From NCBI GenBank assembly GCA_039908345.1, contig JAMOBD010000007.1, positions 78,743 to 116,789 on the forward strand: 38,047 bases of DNA. The letters run 5' to 3'. Source of the DNA: Magnetospirillum sp. WYHS-4. GTDB lineage: Bacteria > Pseudomonadota > Alphaproteobacteria > Rhodospirillales > GLO-3. Of this stretch, positions 7,057-17,395 are shown one piece after another (position 1 is the first letter of the stretch; every line of letters starts with the position of its first letter). The position numbers were made by a program, and so were the translations under genes. The notes under the pieces were generated by a model that made no database searches, was not told where the DNA came from, and saw only the letters and a list, made by a program, of their open reading frames with translations.

Positions 7057-8532
7057 ATGATCCGCGCTGACGATTTGACCCTTGCTCGCTTGGTGAGTCC
7101 GGCCGACCGTCTCCGGCTGCATGGGCTGGCCCTGGTCGCCCCCCTGTTCCTGGCGGTCTACGGCAAGCTGGTCTGCCCCTTCATCGACGGCATCGCCCCC
7201 GCCATGCTGGCTTTCGGACTGGGTGTCGTCACCGTCTTCCATCTCGCTCTCCGCGAGCTGCTGTTCCGCCGGGTCCCCTACCGGCAAGGCGAGGCGACGC
7301 CGGCCCGCTTCGGTTTCCGCTTGTCGGTGATCGCCTGGCTGGCGGCAGGGGTAGTGGCGGTTGTCGTGCACGCCCTGCTTTATCCCGACTTTCCCTGGGC
7401 CAGCCATCTGAAGCTGATTACCGGCTACGGTGCCCTGGGAGCCGGCCTGTTGGCGCAACTGGAATACGGGGCGCTGGAGCGGGCGATGCGCCGCGCCGGC
7501 ATCGCGCTGTCCCCGGTCCGGCCGGAACGGATGGCGCACCGGCTCTTGGAGAAGTTCCTGGTCTTCACCGGCGTGCCGGCCCTCACGGTCACCATGATGG
7601 TGGGCCGCTATATCGGCGAGGGCTTCATCGGCATCGGGGTGGGCATCGAGGTGGTCTTCCTGGTGGTCCTGTTCCTGCTGGCGGCGCAGGCCGTGGCCTG
7701 GAACTACGGCACGACTCTGGGGGAGGATACCCGGGGTCTCGTCGCCGGTTTGGACGGCATCGCCGCCGGCCGCTTCGACGTCCGCCTGGACGCCAGCCGC
7801 GCCGACGAACTGGGCCAGGTGGCCCAAGGCATCAACGGCATGGCGGAAGGCCTGGCGTTGCGCGAACGCATCCGCGACGCCTTCGGCCGCTTCGTCTCGC
7901 CCGAGGTGGCGGAAAGCGTGATCCGCGACAACGCGGCTTCGGGCAAGGCCATATCCCTGGGCGGCGGGCGCCGCGACCTGACCATCCTGATGGCCGATCT
8001 GCGCGACTTCACGCCGCTGAGCGAGACCCTGGCACCCGAAGCCCTCACCGACACCCTGAACCTCTTCTTCACCGAGATGGTGGCGGCCATCCAGGAACAG
8101 GGCGGCATGGTGGACAAGTTCATGGGCGATGCCGTGATGGCCGTCTTCGGCTTGGTGCCCGAACGAGGATGCCCGGCCCGGTCCGCCGTCGCCGCCGGGC
8201 TCGGCATGCTGCAGCGCCTGGACGGCCTGAACCGCCAACGGGCGGCGCGCGGCGAACCGCCCTTGCGCGTCGGCATCGGCATCCACCGGGGCGAGGTGGT
8301 GGCCGGCTACCTGGGCAGCCTGGACCGCCTGGAATTCACCGTCATCGGCCACGCCGTCAACTTGGCTCAACGCATCGAGTCGGAAGCGCGCGGCGACCGG
8401 CCGCCCCTTCTGTTCAGCGCCGAGGTGGCCGAACGCATCGAGGGGACCTTGCCACTTCGCCTCGTCGGCAAGGTCAGCCTGAAGGGCATCGAACACCCAG
8501 TCGAACTCTTCACCATCGACATCAAGACTTAG
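7057..8532 (+). CDS. Membrane class III adenylate cyclase with HAMP domain
   Basis: A 491-residue protein with about six transmembrane segments in residues 20-220, a HAMP-like linker (about 225-280, GLDGIAAGRFDVRLDA...DELGQVAQGINGMAEGL) and a C-terminal class III nucleotide cyclase domain. The catalytic features are present: metal-binding Asp in LTILMADLRDFT, the DKFMGDAVMAVFG block with the second metal Asp and the substrate Lys typical of ATP specificity, and GHAVNLAQRIE with the transition-state Asn and Arg. It should make cAMP from ATP at the inner membrane in response to an unknown membrane or periplasmic signal. The ATG at 7057 is chosen although it lacks a spaced ribosome site, because a -10 sequence lies immediately upstream. 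A CBS-domain gene follows 12 nt downstream and is probably co-transcribed. Confidence 0.9.
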   Translation: MIRADDLTLARLVSPADRLRLHGLALVAPLFLAVYGKLVCPFIDGIAPAMLAFGLGVVTVFHLALRELLFRRVPYRQGEATPARFGFRLSVIAWLAAGVVAVVVHALLYPDFPWASHLKLITGYGALGAGLLAQLEYGALERAMRRAGIALSPVRPERMAHRLLEKFLVFTGVPALTVTMMVGRYIGEGFIGIGVGIEVVFLVVLFLLAAQAVAWNYGTTLGEDTRGLVAGLDGIAAGRFDVRLDASRADELGQVAQGINGMAEGLALRERIRDAFGRFVSPEVAESVIRDNAASGKAISLGGGRRDLTILMADLRDFTPLSETLAPEALTDTLNLFFTEMVAAIQEQGGMVDKFMGDAVMAVFGLVPERGCPARSAVAAGLGMLQRLDGLNRQRAARGEPPLRVGIGIHRGEVVAGYLGSLDRLEFTVIGHAVNLAQRIESEARGDRPPLLFSAEVAERIEGTLPLRLVGKVSLKGIEHPVELFTIDIKT

Positions 8533-8544
8533 GAAGGAACCGCC

Positions 8545-8976
8545 ATGCTCGCCAAGACCCTCGTCGAAGGGCGTGATCGCGCCGTGGTCACCACCACGCC
8601 GGACACCACGGCCACCGCCGCCGCCCGGCTGCTGCACGACCGGCGCATCGGCGCTCTGGTGGTGGTGGACGGCAGCGGCGCCATCGTCGGCATCCTGTCG
8701 GAACGCGACGTGGCCCGCGGCGCCGCCCTGCACGGCGGCGGCGCCCTTGATACCCTGCCCGTTTCCGCCCTCATGAGCCCCAAGGTGACGCTCTGCAACC
8801 CGACCGACTCCGTCGAGAAGCTGATGGCGGTGATGACGGGCCTGCGCATCCGTCACCTGCCCATGGTCGAAGACGGCAAGCTGGTCGGCATGGTCTCCAT
8901 CGGCGACGTCGTCAAGGCGGCGCTGGAAGATGCCGCCGCCGAGGCCCAGCAGTTGCGCGACTACATCGCCACCTGA
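8545..8976 (+). CDS. CBS-domain pair protein
   Basis: A 143-residue stand-alone Bateman module made of two CBS domains (about residues 8-62 and 74-130), with no additional catalytic or DNA-binding region. Recognisable motifs are IGALVVVDGSGAIVGILSERD in the first and IRHLPMVEDGKLVGMVSIGDV in the second, which match the beta-alpha-beta cores that bind adenine nucleotides. AGGAAGG lies 7 nt before the ATG. Such proteins sense AMP, ATP or related ligands and act on partners. The gene follows an adenylate cyclase by 12 nt, so an adenylate-linked role is plausible but is inference. The C-terminal helix (AALEDAAAEAQQLRDYIAT) is usual for this single-copy type. Confidence 0.88.
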   Translation: MLAKTLVEGRDRAVVTTTPDTTATAAARLLHDRRIGALVVVDGSGAIVGILSERDVARGAALHGGGALDTLPVSALMSPKVTLCNPTDSVEKLMAVMTGLRIRHLPMVEDGKLVGMVSIGDVVKAALEDAAAEAQQLRDYIAT

Positions 8977-9066
8977 CGCTTGTGGTAGAGCAAGGCCCCG
9001 CTTTTCATGCGTTTCCGCTGATGATAAGGTCCGTGTCCTCAGGGGGCTTGGCAAGGAGTGGACAGC

Positions 9067-9807
9067 GTGGCCATCGACCATTCGAAGCGACCGTTCCGGG
9101 CGGAGCTCCGGCGGCAGCAGGAAGCCGGGGCGGGGGCGGCGGTTCCGGGTGGGCCGCCCCTCGACGACGCCGCGGCCAGGGCGCGCCATGACGAACTGAT
9201 GTCGGCCATTCACCAATTGCGCGCCGACCTGACGTCGCGCGACGCGGTGGCCCCGACGGTGCTGGAGGAATACAAGAAGGAGGTCTTCGAGACGGCCAGC
9301 TTGAAGCACCAGCTCCAGGAGGTTTCCGAGGCGATCCTGACCACCAAGAAGGAAATCGCCAAGCTCCACCCCTTGGACCGCAGCAACGATCGCATCGCGG
9401 CCATGACCGACGAACTCGATGCCGTGGTGGACGCCACCGAGGGGGCCACCGAGGTCATCCTGGCGGCCAGCGAAAAGATCGAGGCCCTGACCGAGAGCAT
9501 CCGGGTCCACGCCTCCAGCGATGACGAACGCAATGCGGTCGAGGACATTACGGACCAGATCCTGAAGATCTTCGAGGCTTGCAACTTCCAGGACCTTACC
9601 GGCCAGCGCATCACCCGTGTGGTGAACACGCTTCGATTCGTCGAAGAACGCATCGATACCATGATCTCCGCTCTGGGCGGAGAGAAGGAAATCGCCCAGG
9701 TGGTTCCCGAGGCCCAGGCCAAGGAAGGTGATGCGCGCCTGCTGCACGGGCCGCAGTCGGGCGAGAACCGCATCTCGCAATCGGAGATCGACTCCCTGTT
9801 CGATTGA
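9067..9807 (+). CDS. cheZ: CheZ-type protein phosphatase
   Basis: A 246-residue mostly helical protein with the CheZ catalytic motif ACNFQDLTGQRI at residues 171-182. Asp176 and Gln180 correspond to E. coli CheZ Asp143 and Gln147, which hydrolyse the aspartyl phosphate of CheY. A long helical hairpin precedes and includes it. The last residues, ISQSEIDSLFD, resemble the CheY-binding N terminus of FliM (SQxEIDALL) and act like the tethering tail of CheZ. The GTG at 9067 is chosen because AAGGAG stands 8 nt upstream; an in-frame GTG at 9058 overlaps that site. Its CheY partner is not adjacent, though stand-alone receivers occur near 32.6 kb. The N-terminal 60 residues are low complexity. Confidence 0.87.
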   Translation: MAIDHSKRPFRAELRRQQEAGAGAAVPGGPPLDDAAARARHDELMSAIHQLRADLTSRDAVAPTVLEEYKKEVFETASLKHQLQEVSEAILTTKKEIAKLHPLDRSNDRIAAMTDELDAVVDATEGATEVILAASEKIEALTESIRVHASSDDERNAVEDITDQILKIFEACNFQDLTGQRITRVVNTLRFVEERIDTMISALGGEKEIAQVVPEAQAKEGDARLLHGPQSGENRISQSEIDSLFD

Positions 9808-9864
9808 CCGACCGACCGGCCTTCGCTATGTAACCCCCAGCATCCCGGACACGGAGACGCCCCC

Positions 9865-10996
9865 ATGCGCGCCGAAGTCGAAACCATGGCTCAGGACATC
9901 AAGCAGTCGCTGGAACTGCTGAGGGGGCATCTTTGACTACGATCGCGCCCGTGACAAACTCAAGGAACTGAACGCCCGCGCCGAGAGCCCCGACCTCTGG
10001 AACGATCCCGAGGCCGCCCAGACGGTGATGCGCGAACGCACCCGCCTGGAAAACGCCATCCGGACCATCGACGGTCTGCGGCAGGGATTGGACGACAATC
10101 TGGGATTCATCGAACTGGGGGAGGCGGAGGGCGACGCCGAAGTGATCGCCGAGGCCGAAGCCGCCATCGCCAGTCTGCATGTCCAAGCCCAGAAGGCGGA
10201 GTTGCAGACATTGCTGTCCGGCGAGGCCGACAGCAACGACTGCTACCTGGAAGTCCATGCCGGAGCCGGCGGCACCGAGGCCCAGGACTGGGCCGAGATG
10301 CTGCTGCGCATGTACGTCCGCTGGTCCGAAAGGCGCGGCTACAAGGTGGAATGGATCGAGGAAAGCCCAGGCGAGGAGGCGGGACTCAAGTCGGCGACCG
10401 TTCGCATCACCGGCCCCGACGCCTATGGATGGCTGAAGACCGAAAGCGGCGTCCATCGCCTGGTGCGCATTTCGCCCTACGACGCCAGCGCCCGCCGCCA
10501 CACCAGTTTCTCGTCCACCTGGATCTACCCGGTGGTCGACGACAACATCGAGATCGATATCCAGGAAAAGGACCTGCGCATCGACACCTATCGCGCCTCG
10601 GGCGCCGGCGGCCAGCACGTAAACCGAACCGACAGCGCGGTCCGCATCACCCACATCCCGACCGGCGTGGTGGTCCAGTGCCAGAACGACCGCTCCCAGC
10701 ACAAGAACCGGGCGGCAGCCATGAAGATGCTGAAGGCCCGCCTCTACGAACGGGAACTGCAGAAGCGCGAGGCCCAGGTCCAGGCCGAACACGATTCCAA
10801 GACCGATATCGGCTGGGGTCACCAGATCCGGTCTTATGTCCTGCAGCCCTACCAGATGGTCAAGGACCTGCGGACCGGCGTGGAAACCAGCAACACCGGC
10901 GCCGTGCTCGATGGCGACATCGACGATTTCATGGCAGCGGCGCTCGCCCAGCGCGTCAAGGGCGGCGGCAAGTCCCAGGTCGCCGATATCGACTGA
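9865..10996 (+). CDS. prfB: Peptide chain release factor 2, expressed by programmed +1 frameshift
   Basis: Release factor 2, which recognises UGA and UAA and triggers peptide release. The first 23 codons run from ATG 9865 to CTT at 9931-9933, followed by an in-frame TGA; translation continues by skipping T9934 (9865-9933 joined to 9935-10996), giving 376 residues. The peptidyl hydrolysis motif GAGGQHVN is present. The stop-codon recognition tripeptide, SPF in E. coli, reads SPY here ([16 protein letters not shown]). The upstream peptide [20 protein letters not shown] matches the usual RF2 N terminus, confirming the frame join. GGAG precedes the ATG by 9 nt. The gene converges on gltD with 15 bp between stops. 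Confidence 0.96.
9921..9937 (+). promoter_or_regulatory. prfB programmed frameshift site
   Basis: An internal Shine-Dalgarno-like AGGGGG (9922-9927) precedes CTT TGA C. The ribosome slips +1 on CTT when RF2 is scarce and termination at TGA is slow, so RF2 regulates its own synthesis. The arrangement (AGGGGGcatCTTTGAC) is nearly identical to that of E. coli. Confidence 0.95.
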
Positions 10997-11011
10997 CGAC
11001 CTGGGAAGAAC

Positions 11012-12466
11012 CTATTCCGGATAGCCCGGCAGGTCCGACTTGCCCTTCATCAGGAACTGGTCCACCGAGCGGGCGCAGGCGCGGCCCTCGCGGATCGCCC
11101 AGACCACCAGGGACTGGCCACGACGCATGTCGCCGGCGACGAAGACCTTCTTGGCCGATGTCTGGTAGGCCTGGGTGTCGGCCTTGACGTTGCCGCGCCC
11201 GTCCAGTTCGACACCCAGCTGCTTCAGCATGCCCTCGTGCACCGGATGGACGAAGCCCATGCCCAGCAGCACCAAGTCGGCCTGGATCTGGAATTCGGAA
11301 CCGGCCACGTCCTGCATGGTCATGCGGCCGTCGGCGCCCTTGGTCCATTCGACGCGCACGCAGTCCAGGCGCACCAGATGGCCGTTCTCTCCCTCGAAGG
11401 CCTGGGTGGCGACCGCCCATTCGCGGCGGCAGCCTTCCTCGTGGGAGGTGGAGGTGGCGAGCTTGTGGGGCCAGTTGGGCCAAGTGACGAGCTTTTCCTC
11501 CTTCTCCGGCGGACGGGGCATGATTTCCAGTTGGGTGACCCAACGAGCGCCCTGGCGCACCGAGGTGCCGACGCAATCCGACCCTGTATCGCCGCCGCCG
11601 ATCACCACCACGCGCTTGTTGGTGGCGAGGATGGCTTCGTCTTCCGGGATGCGGTCCCCGGCCACGCGGCGATTCTGCTGGGTGAGGAAATCCATGGCGA
11701 AATGGATGCCCTTCAGCCCGCGGCCGGGCACCGCCAGGTCGCGTGGGGCTTCCGCGCCGCCGGCCAGCACCACCGCATCGTAATCGTCCAGCAACTGCTT
11801 GCCGGGAATGTCGGAACCCACGTGGACACCGGGCAGGAAGCGGACGCCCTCGGCCTGCATCTGGCCCATGCGGCGGTCGATCAGGCGCTTGTCGAGTTTG
11901 AAATCGGGAATGCCGTAGCGCAGCAGACCGCCGATACGCGACGCCTTCTCGTAGACGTCCACCTTGTGGCCGGCCCGCGCCAGTTGTTGGGCACAGGCCA
12001 AGCCGGCCGGGCCGGAACCCACCACGGCGACCACCTTGCCGGAGCGGTGGCGGGGAATCTGGGGCTTGATCCAGCCTTCCTGCCAACCGCGATCCACGAT
12101 GGCGCATTCGATGGTCTTGATGGTCACCGGCTCGTCCTGGAGGTTCAGCGTGCAGGCCGCCTCGCAAGGCGCCGGGCAAACGCGGCCGGTGAATTCCGGG
12201 AAGTTGTTGGTGGAATGGAGAACCTCGACCGCTTCCCGCCAGCGGTTGCGGAAGACCAAGTCATTCCAGTCCGGGATGATGTTGTTGATCGGACAGCCGT
12301 TATGACAGAACGGGATGCCGCAATCCATGCATCGCGCCCCCTGCCGGTTCAACTCCGGCTCGGGCAGCGGGATCATGAACTCGCGGTAGTGCTGGATGCG
12401 GTCCGAGGTCGGCTCATAGCTCCGATTGAGCCGCGCGATCTCCAGGAATCCGGTCGCCTTTCCCAT
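11012..12466 (-). CDS. gltD: Glutamate synthase (NADPH) small subunit
   Basis: A 484-residue beta subunit of NADPH-dependent glutamate synthase (GOGAT), which oxidises NADPH on FAD and passes electrons through [4Fe-4S] clusters to the large subunit. The N-terminal cluster region has the cysteines [17 protein letters not shown] and CPAPCEAAC. An FAD dinucleotide fold follows ([19 protein letters not shown]), then the NADPH fold ([20 protein letters not shown]) and the C-terminal FAD block [21 protein letters not shown]. Length fits the family. It begins 6 nt after the gltB stop, so the two are one operon. Together with glutamine synthetase the complex assimilates ammonium, producing two glutamates from glutamine and 2-oxoglutarate. 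Confidence 0.96.
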   Translation of the reverse strand: MGKATGFLEIARLNRSYEPTSDRIQHYREFMIPLPEPELNRQGARCMDCGIPFCHNGCPINNIIPDWNDLVFRNRWREAVEVLHSTNNFPEFTGRVCPAPCEAACTLNLQDEPVTIKTIECAIVDRGWQEGWIKPQIPRHRSGKVVAVVGSGPAGLACAQQLARAGHKVDVYEKASRIGGLLRYGIPDFKLDKRLIDRRMGQMQAEGVRFLPGVHVGSDIPGKQLLDDYDAVVLAGGAEAPRDLAVPGRGLKGIHFAMDFLTQQNRRVAGDRIPEDEAILATNKRVVVIGGGDTGSDCVGTSVRQGARWVTQLEIMPRPPEKEEKLVTWPNWPHKLATSTSHEEGCRREWAVATQAFEGENGHLVRLDCVRVEWTKGADGRMTMQDVAGSEFQIQADLVLLGMGFVHPVHEGMLKQLGVELDGRGNVKADTQAYQTSAKKVFVAGDMRRGQSLVVWAIREGRACARSVDQFLMKGKSDLPGYPE

Positions 12467-12472
12467 GGTCGC

Positions 12473-15400
12473 TCACCCTTCCTTGGGCCGTTGGCCCGAG
12501 CGTTCGGTCTTTTGATTTTCCGCGCCGCGCAAGGTCTGCAGGGCACGCCGGTAGTCGACGGGCATGACCTTGACGAACTTGGGCAGCGTGGCCTCCCAGT
12601 TGTCGAGAACCTTCTTCGCCCGGGTGCTGCCGGTATAGTGCAGGTGCTTTTCGACCAGCGCCTTCAGGCGCAGGGCGTCGAAGCCCAGCATGTCCTTGAT
12701 CGCCTCGTCGCGGGACATGCCGGAAGGCAGGGACTCTTCCTCGGAGAGATGCTCGATCTCCACCATCTGGGTGTTGCAGCGTTTGCCGAAGCTGCCGTCC
12801 TCGTCCAGCACGTAGGCGATACCGCCCGACATGCCGGCCGCGAAATTGCGGCCCGTCGGCCCCAGCACCACCACCACGCCGCCGGTCATGTATTCGCAGC
12901 CGTGATCGCCGACGCCTTCCACCACCGCCGTGGCGCCCGAGTTGCGCACGGCGAAACGTTCCCCGCCCACGCCGCGGAAGTAGCACTCGCCGGAAATGGC
13001 GCCGTAGAGCACCGTGTTGCCGACGATGATGTTGTCTTCGGGCACCACCGGGCTTTCCTTGGGCGGATAGATGACGATCCGCCCGCCCGACAGGCCCTTG
13101 CCCACGTAGTCGTTGGCGTCGCCCGCCAGTTCGATGGCGATGCCGTGCGCCAGCCAAGCGCCCAGGCTCTGGCCGGCGTTGCCGGTCACCTTGATCTGGA
13201 TGGTATCGTCGCGAAGTCCCTTGTGACCGTACTTCTTCGCCACCTCGCCGGACAGCATGGTACCGAAGGTGCGGTTCACGTTGTAGATGGGCAGGTCGAT
13301 CTGCACCGGCTTGCCGCTGTCCAGCGCCGGCCGGGCCCTTTCGATCAGGGCATGGTCCAACGCCCGGCCCAGGCCATGGTCCTGGGCCTGGCAATTGTGG
13401 ACGGCGACCCCTTTGTCCACCGCGGGGCGATGGAAGATGCGCGCGAAGTCGAGCCCCTTGGCCTTCCAGTGTTTGATGCCCGGCCGCATGTCGAGCATGT
13501 CGGAGCGGCCGATCATTTCCTGGAAGCTGCGAAAGCCCATTTCGGCCATATACTCGCGCACTTCCTCGGCCACCATGGTGAGGTAGTTCACCAGATGCTC
13601 GGGGCTGCCGGTGAACCGCTTTCTCAGGTTGGGGTCCTGGGTGGCGACGCCGACCGGGCAGGTGTTCAGGTGGCATTTGCGCATCATGATGCAGCCCTGG
13701 GTGACGAGCGCCGCGGTGCCGAAGCCGATCTCGTCGGCGCCCAGCAGCGCGGCGATCACCACGTCGCGCCCGGTGCGCATGCCGCCGTCGGCCTGCACGC
13801 AGATGCGGCGGCGCAGGTCGTTCATCACCAGGGTCTGGTGGGTTTCGGCCAAACCCACTTCCCAGGGCAGGCCGGCATGCATCACCGAGGTGATGGGGCT
13901 GGCGCCGGTGCCGCCGTCGTAGCCCGAGATCAGCACATGGTCGGCATGGGCCTTGGAGACGCCGGCGGCGATGGTGCCGACGCCGACTTCGGACACCAGC
14001 TTGACCGAGATGCGGGCCTTGGGATTGGTGTTCTTGAGGTCGTGGATAAGCTGCGCCAGATCCTCGATGGAATAGATGTCGTGGTGGGGCGGCGGCGAGA
14101 TCAGGCCGACGCCCGGCGTCGAATAGCGCACACGGGCGATGGTCCGGTTGACCTTGTGGCCGGGCAACTGGCCGCCCTCGCCGGGCTTGGCGCCCTGGGC
14201 CATCTTGATCTGGATCTCGTCGGCGTTGACCAGGTATTCGGTGGTCACGCCGAAGCGGCCGGAAGCCACCTGCTTGACCGCGGAACGCATGGAATCGCCG
14301 TTGGGCAGGGGTTGGAAGCGTTCGGCCTCCTCGCCGCCCTCGCCGGTGTTGGACTTGCCGCCCATGCGGTTCATCGCCACCGCGATGGAACTGTGCGCCT
14401 CGTAGGAAATGGAGCCGAAGGACATGGCCCCGGTGGCGAAGCGCCTGACGATCGCCGAGGCGGGCTCGACCTCGTCCAGGGGCACCGGCTTGCGGCCCTT
14501 CTTCAGCTTGAACAGGCCGCGCAGGTTCTTCAGCGACGCCGTCTGCTCGTTCATCAGGGCGGCGAACTGCTTGTACTTGCCGCGGTCGCCGCTGCGGATG
14601 GCGTGCTGGAGGAGCGAGAGGCTCTGCGGCGTCCAGGCATGTTCCTCGCCGCGGACCCGGTAGGCCAGTTCCCCGCCCACGTCGAGCGCTTCCTTGAGGA
14701 TCGCCTCGTCGCCGAAGGCCCGGCGGTGGCGGGCCGCGGTCTCCTGGGCGATTTCCTTCAGGCCGACGCCTTCCACCGGGGTCTTGGTGCCGGTGAAGTA
14801 GGCCTCGACGAATTCGGCGTTCAGGCCGATGGCGTCGAATATCTGGGCGCCGCAATAGGACTGGTAGGTCGAGATGCCCATCTTGGACATAACCTTCAGG
14901 ATGCCCTTGGAAGTGGCCTTGATGTAGTTCTGGTGGGCCTTCTCCTCGGTGGTGCCGTTGCCCAGTTCGGGCAGGATGGCCGAGATGGTCTCGAAGGCCA
15001 GGTATGGGTTGACCGCCTCGGCGCCGTAGCCGGCCAGCAGGCAGAAATCGTGCACCTGGCGAGCCTCGCCGGTCTCGACCACCAGGCCGACCTCGGTGCG
15101 CAGGCCCTTGCGGATCAGGTGATGATGCACCGCCGCAATCGCCAGCAGGGCCGGCACGGCGATGTGGTCGGCATCCATCTCGCGGTCGGACAGGATGATG
15201 ATGTTGTTGCCCTCGCGCACCACTTCCTCGGCCTCGCGGCAGATCCGCTCGATGGCCTTCTCCATGCCCGTCGCGCCCATGTCGGCCGGATAGACGATGT
15301 CCAGCGTATAGGCGTGGAAACGGTCGTTGACCTTTTCCTGGATGTGGCGGATGCGTTCCAGGTCCACGTTGGACAGGATGGGTTGCTTGACTTCCAGGCG

Positions 15401-17092
15401 TGGGTGGCTGACCCCGGTTTCCAGGTTCAGCAGGTTGGGCCGGGGCCCGATCAAGGACACCAGCGACATCACCGATTCCTCGCGGATCGGGTCGATGGGC
15501 GGGTTGGTCACCTGGGCGAAGCACTGCTTGAAGTAGTCGTAAAGCATCTTCGGCCGGTCGGACAGCACGGCCGGCGGAATGTCGCGGCCCATGGAACCCA
15601 CCGGGTCCTGGCCGTCCAGCGCCATGGGCGCCAGAAAAAACTTGATGTCTTCCTGGGTGTAGCCGAAAGCCTGCTGGCGATCCAGCAGGGTCGCCGGATC
15701 GGGCGCCATGGCGGCCACTTCGGCCGGCAGGCTCTCGACGCGGATCTGGGTCTTGTCCAGCCATTCCTGGTAGGGGAAGCGGGAAGCCAGTTCCTCCTTC
15801 ACCTCGGCGTCGTCGATGATGCGGCCCTGTTCCAGGTCGATGAGGAACATCTTGCCCGGCTGCAGGCGCCACTTCTTGACGATCCTCTCTTCCGGGATGT
15901 CGAGTACGCCGACTTCCGAGCTCATCACCACCATGTCGTCGTCGGTGATGACGTAGCGGGCGGGCCGGAGCCCGTTGCGGTCCAGGGTCGCGCCGATCTG
16001 GCGGCCGTCGGTGAAGGCCACGGCGGCGGGGCCGTCCCAGGGTTCCATCAGGGCGGCGTGGTATTCGTAGAAGGCCTTGCGCTTCTTGTTCATCAGCGGG
16101 TTGTTGTCCCAGGCCTCGGGGATCATCAGCATCATGGCATGCGCCAGCGAATAGCCGCCCGCCACCAGCAGCTCCAGGGCATTGTCGAAGGTGGCGGAAT
16201 CGGACTGCCCGTCGCCGATCAGCGGCCAGAGCTTGTCCAGATCCTCCCTGAGGATCGCCGACTTCATGTTGTGGCGGCGCGCCAGCATCCAGTTGATGTT
16301 GCCGCGCAGCGTGTTGATCTCGCCGTTGTGGCAAAGGTAGCGGAAGGGCTGCGCCAGTTCCCAGGAGGGAAAGGTGTTGGTGGAAAAGCGCTGGTGCACC
16401 AGGGCGAGCGCCGATTCGACGCGCGGGTCCATCAGGTCGGGGTAGTAGAGCGGCACGTTCTCGGCCAGCATCATGCCTTTGTAGCAGATGGTGCGGCAGG
16501 ACATGGACGGCACGTAGAAGCCTGACGAGGTGACCTTGCCCGCGTCCCAGATGCGGTGATGCGCCTGCTTGCGGATGACGTAGAGCTTGCGCTCGAAGGC
16601 GTCCTGGTCCTTGCAGTTGGCGCCGCGCTGGATGAAGACTTGGCGGATGCAGGGTTCGATGGGCTTGACGCTGTAGCCCAGAACCTTGTCGTCGCAGGGT
16701 ACGTCGCGCCAGCCCAATACCTTCTGGCCTTCCAGATCGGCCACGTCCTCGATGGCCTTCTCGCAGGCGGCGCGCGCCTTCTTGTCCTTGGGCAGGAAGA
16801 CCATGCCGACGGCATACTCGCCGACCCGGGGCAGCGCCATGCCAAGCGCCTTGGTCTCCTCGCGCAGGAAGCGGTCGGGAATCTGCATCAGGATGCCGGC
16901 GCCGTCACCGGCCAGCGGGTCCGCGCCGACCGCGCCGCGATGGGTCAGGTTGACCAGGATGTCCAGGCCCTTGCGCACGATATCGTGGCTTTTCTTGTTC
17001 TTGATGTTGGCCACGAAGCCGACGCCGCAGCTGTCGTGCTCGTTGGAGGGGTCGTAGAGACCCTGGCGCGGGGGCAAGGAACAATGGACCAT
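12473..17092 (-). CDS. gltB: Glutamate synthase (NADPH) large subunit
   Basis: A 1539-residue alpha subunit of GOGAT. The mature N-terminal nucleophile is Cys22 in HDSCGVGF, so a 21-residue propeptide must be removed. The glutamine amidotransferase domain occupies about residues 22-420. A central domain, the FMN synthase domain ([37 protein letters not shown]) and the C-terminal beta-helix follow in the usual order. The [3Fe-4S] cysteines are in [18 protein letters not shown]. Ammonia released from glutamine is channelled to 2-oxoglutarate on FMN. It is first in the gltBD operon, and AAGGA lies 9 nt before the ATG. No obvious sigma-54 or NtrC site was found in the 303-bp upstream gap. Confidence 0.97.
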   Translation of the reverse strand: MVHCSLPPRQGLYDPSNEHDSCGVGFVANIKNKKSHDIVRKGLDILVNLTHRGAVGADPLAGDGAGILMQIPDRFLREETKALGMALPRVGEYAVGMVFLPKDKKARAACEKAIEDVADLEGQKVLGWRDVPCDDKVLGYSVKPIEPCIRQVFIQRGANCKDQDAFERKLYVIRKQAHHRIWDAGKVTSSGFYVPSMSCRTICYKGMMLAENVPLYYPDLMDPRVESALALVHQRFSTNTFPSWELAQPFRYLCHNGEINTLRGNINWMLARRHNMKSAILREDLDKLWPLIGDGQSDSATFDNALELLVAGGYSLAHAMMLMIPEAWDNNPLMNKKRKAFYEYHAALMEPWDGPAAVAFTDGRQIGATLDRNGLRPARYVITDDDMVVMSSEVGVLDIPEERIVKKWRLQPGKMFLIDLEQGRIIDDAEVKEELASRFPYQEWLDKTQIRVESLPAEVAAMAPDPATLLDRQQAFGYTQEDIKFFLAPMALDGQDPVGSMGRDIPPAVLSDRPKMLYDYFKQCFAQVTNPPIDPIREESVMSLVSLIGPRPNLLNLETGVSHPRLEVKQPILSNVDLERIRHIQEKVNDRFHAYTLDIVYPADMGATGMEKAIERICREAEEVVREGNNIIILSDREMDADHIAVPALLAIAAVHHHLIRKGLRTEVGLVVETGEARQVHDFCLLAGYGAEAVNPYLAFETISAILPELGNGTTEEKAHQNYIKATSKGILKVMSKMGISTYQSYCGAQIFDAIGLNAEFVEAYFTGTKTPVEGVGLKEIAQETAARHRRAFGDEAILKEALDVGGELAYRVRGEEHAWTPQSLSLLQHAIRSGDRGKYKQFAALMNEQTASLKNLRGLFKLKKGRKPVPLDEVEPASAIVRRFATGAMSFGSISYEAHSSIAVAMNRMGGKSNTGEGGEEAERFQPLPNGDSMRSAVKQVASGRFGVTTEYLVNADEIQIKMAQGAKPGEGGQLPGHKVNRTIARVRYSTPGVGLISPPPHHDIYSIEDLAQLIHDLKNTNPKARISVKLVSEVGVGTIAAGVSKAHADHVLISGYDGGTGASPITSVMHAGLPWEVGLAETHQTLVMNDLRRRICVQADGGMRTGRDVVIAALLGADEIGFGTAALVTQGCIMMRKCHLNTCPVGVATQDPNLRKRFTGSPEHLVNYLTMVAEEVREYMAEMGFRSFQEMIGRSDMLDMRPGIKHWKAKGLDFARIFHRPAVDKGVAVHNCQAQDHGLGRALDHALIERARPALDSGKPVQIDLPIYNVNRTFGTMLSGEVAKKYGHKGLRDDTIQIKVTGNAGQSLGAWLAHGIAIELAGDANDYVGKGLSGGRIVIYPPKESPVVPEDNIIVGNTVLYGAISGECYFRGVGGERFAVRNSGATAVVEGVGDHGCEYMTGGVVVVLGPTGRNFAAGMSGGIAYVLDEDGSFGKRCNTQMVEIEHLSEEESLPSGMSRDEAIKDMLGFDALRLKALVEKHLHYTGSTRAKKVLDNWEATLPKFVKVMPVDYRRALQTLRGAENQKTERSGQRPKEG

Positions 17093-17184
17093 GGTGACGT
17101 CCTTGAATTGAGTCGATCGGTTGCCGTTAGCCGAAGGGACGGTGTTCTAGCGGACTCGCGCGGCCGCGCACAAGACCGAAGTCT

Positions 17185-17209
17185 CCGGCCCCCAATTTCG
17201 GGGGGCCGG
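17185..17209 (-). terminator. Strong GC hairpin between uspA and gltB
   Basis: Perfect 9-bp stem CCGGCCCCC/GGGGGCCGG with a 7-nt loop. It lies downstream of the usp operon and upstream of gltB on the same strand, where transcription from uspA should be stopped. There is no T-tract, so it would be a non-canonical terminator or a pause or processing hairpin. Confidence 0.4.
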
Positions 17210-17371
17210 TCCTCCTGTCCTGCGCTCGGAATCGCGACGGAAAAGCCAGCGAGCCGCAACGCCGCCCGCGCCGACGGCCCGCCGACGCGGCCGTGAACTA
17301 TAACGAAGGCCCGCCCCGCGACCAAGAACAAGAATCGCCCGCCGGAAAGATTCCTTTGGCACGGTGGTTCG

Positions 17372-17392
17372 CCTGCCCAACGAATGGGCAGG
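17372..17392 (-). terminator. Hairpin immediately after the uspA stop codon
   Basis: CCTGCCC, 7-nt loop, GGGCAGG: a perfect 7-bp stem whose nearest base is 3 nt beyond the uspA stop (minus strand). No T-run follows. It probably protects the 3' end or contributes to termination of the TSUP-usp transcript. Confidence 0.4.
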
Positions 17393-17395
17393 ACG

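Larger units (their letters stand above)
17093..17395. other. Intergenic region between uspA 3' end and gltB 5' end
   Basis: This 303-bp stretch has no credible gene. It holds two strong hairpins (described separately) and the gltB 5' region. A possible minus-strand gltB promoter (CTTGTG, 19 bp, TAGAAC, about 17147-17177) is weak. A TGGCAC-like sequence near 17358 lacks the GC of a sigma-54 -12 element. Confidence 0.5.

Noticed and set aside
6763..9780. Long minus-strand open frame opposite the cyclase, CBS and CheZ genes
   Set aside because: It spans three well-supported plus-strand genes and an intergenic region, and its translation is low-complexity without any family motif.
11237..16525. 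Very long open frame on the plus strand opposite gltD and gltB
   Set aside because: Its product would be His/Gln/Val/Gly-rich with no domain pattern, and it is the mirror of two certain genes on the other strand. Such frames are common in high-GC DNA with strong codon bias.
17358..17374. TGGCAC-N5-TTCGC, looks like a sigma-54 promoter near gltB
   Set aside because: The -12 element lacks the essential GC, and it points away from gltB into the uspA 3' end.
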